From Megalonaias nervosa (lineage: Eukaryota > Mollusca > Bivalvia > Unionida > Unionidae): DNA of 64,000 bases. The stretch is from the NCBI GenBank assembly GCA_016617855.1, contig JAECUM010093712.1, forward strand, positions 62,001 to 126,000, in the 5' to 3' direction. Under the pieces are notes generated by a model. It was not told where the DNA came from. It saw only the letters and a list, made by a program, of their open reading frames with translations, and did not search any database. This document shows, piece by piece, positions 60,481-64,000 of the stretch. Position numbers and translations under genes: made by a program. Numbering within the stretch: the first letter of the stretch is position 1; each line of letters opens with the position of its first letter.

Positions 60481-60819
60481 CAAGTACAAATAGTTTTATT
60501 TAGCATGCCATTCAAATTCAGCAATGACTGACATCAACAAATTTCTGAATGCAAAAAAGACACTTCACTGGATTCAGAGGAGAAACATATATAGAATGCT
60601 TTATGTTGGCAAACATTTTTTGTTGGCCCAAATCATTTCTTATTGTAAGGGAATCTACACAACTGTTGATCAATGATGGAACAAAATTAATTTGTCTATA
60701 TGGACATTATTTCATAATTTTATCACTTTTTAATCATTAGAGTGTACTTAAAATATGCAGTCATGTAGTAGCTACTTTAAAACTGTTTGCTTCCTATAAG
60801 ACGTGTGCAGAAAAAAGAA

Positions 60820-60825
60820 ATTAAA
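60820..60825 (+). terminator. SF3A2: Possible SF3A2 polyadenylation signal
   Basis: ATTAAA lies about 700 bases after the stop, followed by T/G-rich sequence within 80 bases. Further AATAAA hexamers at 61766 and near 62449 could serve longer 3' ends. Confidence 0.25.
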
Positions 60826-61032
60826 GCTTGTAACAAACACAAGTTCTTTTAAAAACAGACAGTGAAGGCCTTCCTGTTGTATATAAAATGATAATACATG
60901 TTTGTAGGGTATACTAGAATATTTTCATCCTAGTATATAATTGAGATCTTTTCATATGTAATACTTGTCTCAACTATTTCAGTCAGCAAGTTGTTTAATA
61001 TTAGTTCTGTAATTGTATGTGTGTGTATGTAT

Positions 61033-61036
<4 letters not shown>

Positions 61037-61117
<81 letters not shown>
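61037..61117. repeat. (TA)n microsatellite
   Basis: About 38 dinucleotides preceded by a gtgtgtatgtatg run, about 0.9 kb after the SF3A2 stop. Confidence 0.95.
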
Positions 61118-61118
<1 letters not shown>

Positions 61119-62611
61119 ATCAGTGTAACTATGTCAAGATACAAATTTAATTATGTCAGTATTTTTTAAATGTTTATTGAAATAGTTATATTCATCAAGC
61201 AAATAAGTTTTGACTATAAATTATAATATCATTTTTAGGGATTGCTTCTTCAACAGATGCAAATCGAAGTACAGGTAAACCTTGTCATAATGTGATCATC
61301 ATGGTCCATGATGAAATTACATTGCTATGTACGTGGGATCAATTTATAACAAATTAGTATCAGACCCAGTGTTGGCAAAGCTAAAGTTGAGACAGGGAAC
61401 CAGTCTAAGCCTAACTCCATCAGATGCCTAGCTCTAACACCTCTTACATAGCTCCTCACTGTTGCTTGAAAGAAGATCATTTATAAGAGTTAATTCAATC
61501 TTCATTACATTAAGTGCACTGATCTTGAAATCAGTTCATTGTCCCACCACCACCACCAGTGTAAGTAAAGATAATTCGGCATTTTGCACATTTTCATTAA
61601 TAGATATTGGGCCATGGTCTCTTGCAAGGCTTAAAGCTAAGATCTGCAGAGGAATAACATGGCTGCAACCTAAAAATTTCCCATTCTTATGTAATTATAG
61701 AGACCTGTAAATGATACTTTTTCATATTTTATTGAATTATTGCTGAAGATCCATTTTTCATGATTAATAAAGTTTTGAGTAATAATGCAGTGTTGTGATC
61801 TAATTGAAAGTGGGAGGCCTTGATGTAGCTGTCTTAAATCCAAATTCATGCTATAACAGTGTGTTTTAGTGGGGTTCCCCATTACATGTTAAATATTTTT
61901 CAGAGGGGACTTTAAATGGGAAAGGTGTTATATCCAAATTCATGCTATAACACAGCATCTTGTAGGAAGATTCACCTGTTCATGTAAATTATTTCCCTTG
62001 GGAAGATTCCCCTGTATGTGTAAAGTTATTTCTCAGATGGGTCTTTATATGGGAAAGGAAATAAAACAAGAGTGTTAAAATATCTGCAGATTTTAAAAGC
62101 ATGAACAATATATCAGTGAAAGGCATTCATGTTAGAACCTCATTTTAAAAAAAAGAAGGCCTTGAATCTATAATATGAATATTTTTAAAACTGTTCCATT
62201 ATTGACAGTGCATAATTTTTGGCATACAAACACATTTAAGAATTGTGATTCTGTATATGACTTACAACAACAGCTTTGACACATTTTTGTATCTTTGAAA
62301 CACATTTGGTATCTTGGATATTTTCTTTTCATCTTATATTACATACAGACTAAATAGTTAAATGTTTTCCATTTGCAGTCACAGAATGTAATTTATTTGT
62401 GATGAATTTCATCTTCATGTAGTATTGGGGCATATTCCTTTGTTCAGACTAATAAATGATGTACACCATGCAGTTGTTTACTTCTTCAGCAGCATAGAGT
62501 ATTAGAATAGAGATGGTTATAAACAAAACTAGGATTGTAAATTTGTAGCAAATTTTTTTTCCCTGTGCCATTTAAATCCTTTTATACCACTGTTTCTGTT
62601 TACACTATCCC
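61118..62611. other. Downstream of SF3A2
   Basis: AT-rich, no gene seen. AATAAA at 61766 and a short duplicated phrase (ccaaattcatgctataaca) at about 61840 and 61933. Confidence 0.5.
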
Positions 62612-62832
62612 AAAAGTCGTGGTAATTTAATAGAATGCCTATTTATGTAAAGTCATGGTAATTTATTAGAATGCCTATTTATGTAAAGTCATGGTAACTT
62701 ACTAGAATGCCTGTTTATGTAAAGTCATGGTAACTTACTAGAATGCCTATTTATATAAAGTCATGGTAATTTACTAAAATGCCTATTTATGTAAAGTCAT
62801 GGTAATTTACTAGAATGCCTATTTATGTAGCT
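62612..62832. repeat. 36-bp minisatellite, about six units
   Basis: Unit aaagtcatggtaatttacta + gaatgcctatttatgt, downstream of SF3A2. Confidence 0.9.
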
Positions 62833-63102
62833 AGGTCAGCACATTTAATGCCTTTGTAGAATGCAAACACCAAGGATTGTTTTAATTCAAGGGATTTTTT
62901 TTCACCATCCACAGAGGAAGTTCATATTCTGCAAAGAATAATATTATAATTATTTAATTATTATTACTATGCCAAAACCAAAATTAGCAAGTCAGTTATG
63001 GTGTTTAACAGCAGGGATTACTCTCCTAAACTATTGATTTTAAGCATAAAAGTTTGTGTAGCTGCTTTGCTCACATGGTATTCATAGCATCCTTGTCCTG
63101 CT

Positions 63103-63312
63103 ACCATATTTAGTCACTTATAAGTCCAGTTAAACTGCAACCAAAAAAGCTCCTGATCTCCTATAACATAATAAGCCTGCAGACCATGGTCTGTGATGTT
63201 TGTTCTGCTGATTACTCCTAACAAACTGCACAGACCCAGATCTGCTGGTGCATTATTTGATGGCAGATCTGGATCTGTGCAGTTTGCAAATGGACTTAAA
63301 AGCAAGTATAAG
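63103..63312. mobile_element. Fold-back MITE copy 8
   Basis: Starts accatatttagtcacttata and ends cttaaaagcaagtata. Arms around 63230 (aactgcacagacccagatct) and 63265 (agatctggatctgtgcagtt) pair well. Inner part is inverted relative to copy 2. Confidence 0.8.
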
Positions 63313-63862
63313 CAGTATGTTATTTTTTCCTTCTTCATTTAATTGTCTTGATCTAGATCCATCTTGTGTTTGTGGACTAAGAAATGTTTCAAATAAATGC
63401 CTTATAATAGTTGTCTCCCTTGCAATGCTGCCTGTAGGTTTGTATCATATCGGCATTGTCTGGCAAGTACATGTATCACTGCACTAAATTAAGTCTGTAC
63501 ATTTGTTATTTTTAGGGGTATGAAATCCAGTTAATCAGTTACAGGTTTGACCATTGTATATACATTAGGCACCAACTTGGACCCAGAAGATCAAAAAATC
63601 AGTATTGATTATGTTCTATTAATAGTTGCATGTGAATGAAATGGTTATTTTAGTGCAGATGATGTTTCAAGAACCCACCCAAATCAAACCATTTTCTCCA
63701 TCGAATATGTTCCCCAATCACATTACATTAGGAATCCATTGTCATCCTACACAAAAGTCAAGAGGCTATACTTGGTTAACATTTTATTTTCAGTTTAACT
63801 TTTACATTGTAATCCTATACAGTAGTCATGATGCTACTCTTTGACATTTTATTTTCAGTTTA

Positions 63863-64000
63863 GGTGGGACATCATGCTACATGTCTGCAGCATGATGCCC
63901 CAGTGCTAGACATCACTATAAACTGCCACACTGCAGACATCATAGCGATATGACTGAAAAATTGTTAAAGCTACGTTAAAAATGCAAATCACACACACAC
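63863..64000 (+). mobile_element. SINE family A, 3' part only, cut by window edge
   Basis: Starts directly in the body (ggtgggacatcatgctacat) without the tRNA head, so it is 5'-truncated, and runs in the (CA)n tail to the window end. Identity to 38052-38197 is high. Confidence 0.8.

Overview
The window looks like genomic DNA from a marine invertebrate, most probably a mollusc. It is AT-rich and intron-rich, with tRNA-derived SINEs, DIRS and LINE relics, many minisatellites and a spliceosomal gene. Two protein-coding genes can be reconstructed, arranged head to head. No bacterial, phage, rRNA or CRISPR feature is seen. Species was not determined.

Gene 1 (minus strand, about 34 kb down to 1.4 kb, running off the left edge) encodes a very large, low-complexity protein. 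Its seven best exons are 32044-29727, 24648-24471, 22652-20276, 19099-18678, 17402-17266, 3448-3402 and 1547-1394. All junction phases agree, giving at least about 1,875 codons. The only recognisable domains are a double-CxxC zinc ribbon in the middle and an F-box at the end of the visible part. I could not name the gene. Candidate 5' exons lie at 33.1-33.8 kb beside a short CpG-rich segment near 34.27 kb.

Gene 2 (plus strand, 41383-60120, 8 coding exons, 347 aa) is SF3A2, the U2 snRNP subunit SF3a66. All eight exons join in phase with clean splice sites. The matrin-type C2H2 zinc finger is intact and the proline-rich tail is shorter than in vertebrates. A 41-bp tandem repeat follows directly in the 3' UTR.

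The introns and the intergenic gap are full of mobile elements. Gene 1's large intron (17.3-3.4 kb) holds a structurally complete but coding-dead DIRS-type tyrosine-recombinase retrotransposon at 4697-10743. It has 170-bp inverted terminal repeats, an internal complementary region, RT, RNase H and recombinase remains. Two more DIRS fragments (35.4-37.85 and 38.8-40.86 kb) fill the gap between the two genes. SF3A2 intron 6 carries a 3.4-kb LINE (endonuclease tail, RT, RNase H, CCHC) inserted into a satellite-like monomer, with a recognisable target-site duplication.

Eight copies of a roughly 210-bp fold-back MITE with an internal hairpin, three SINE families, two small inverted-repeat elements and about a dozen tandem arrays account for much of the rest. 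The most notable array is 1.7 kb of 42-bp units with a 123-bp higher-order period. Exon calls were made by eye from splice signals and reading-frame continuity; transcript data would be decisive.
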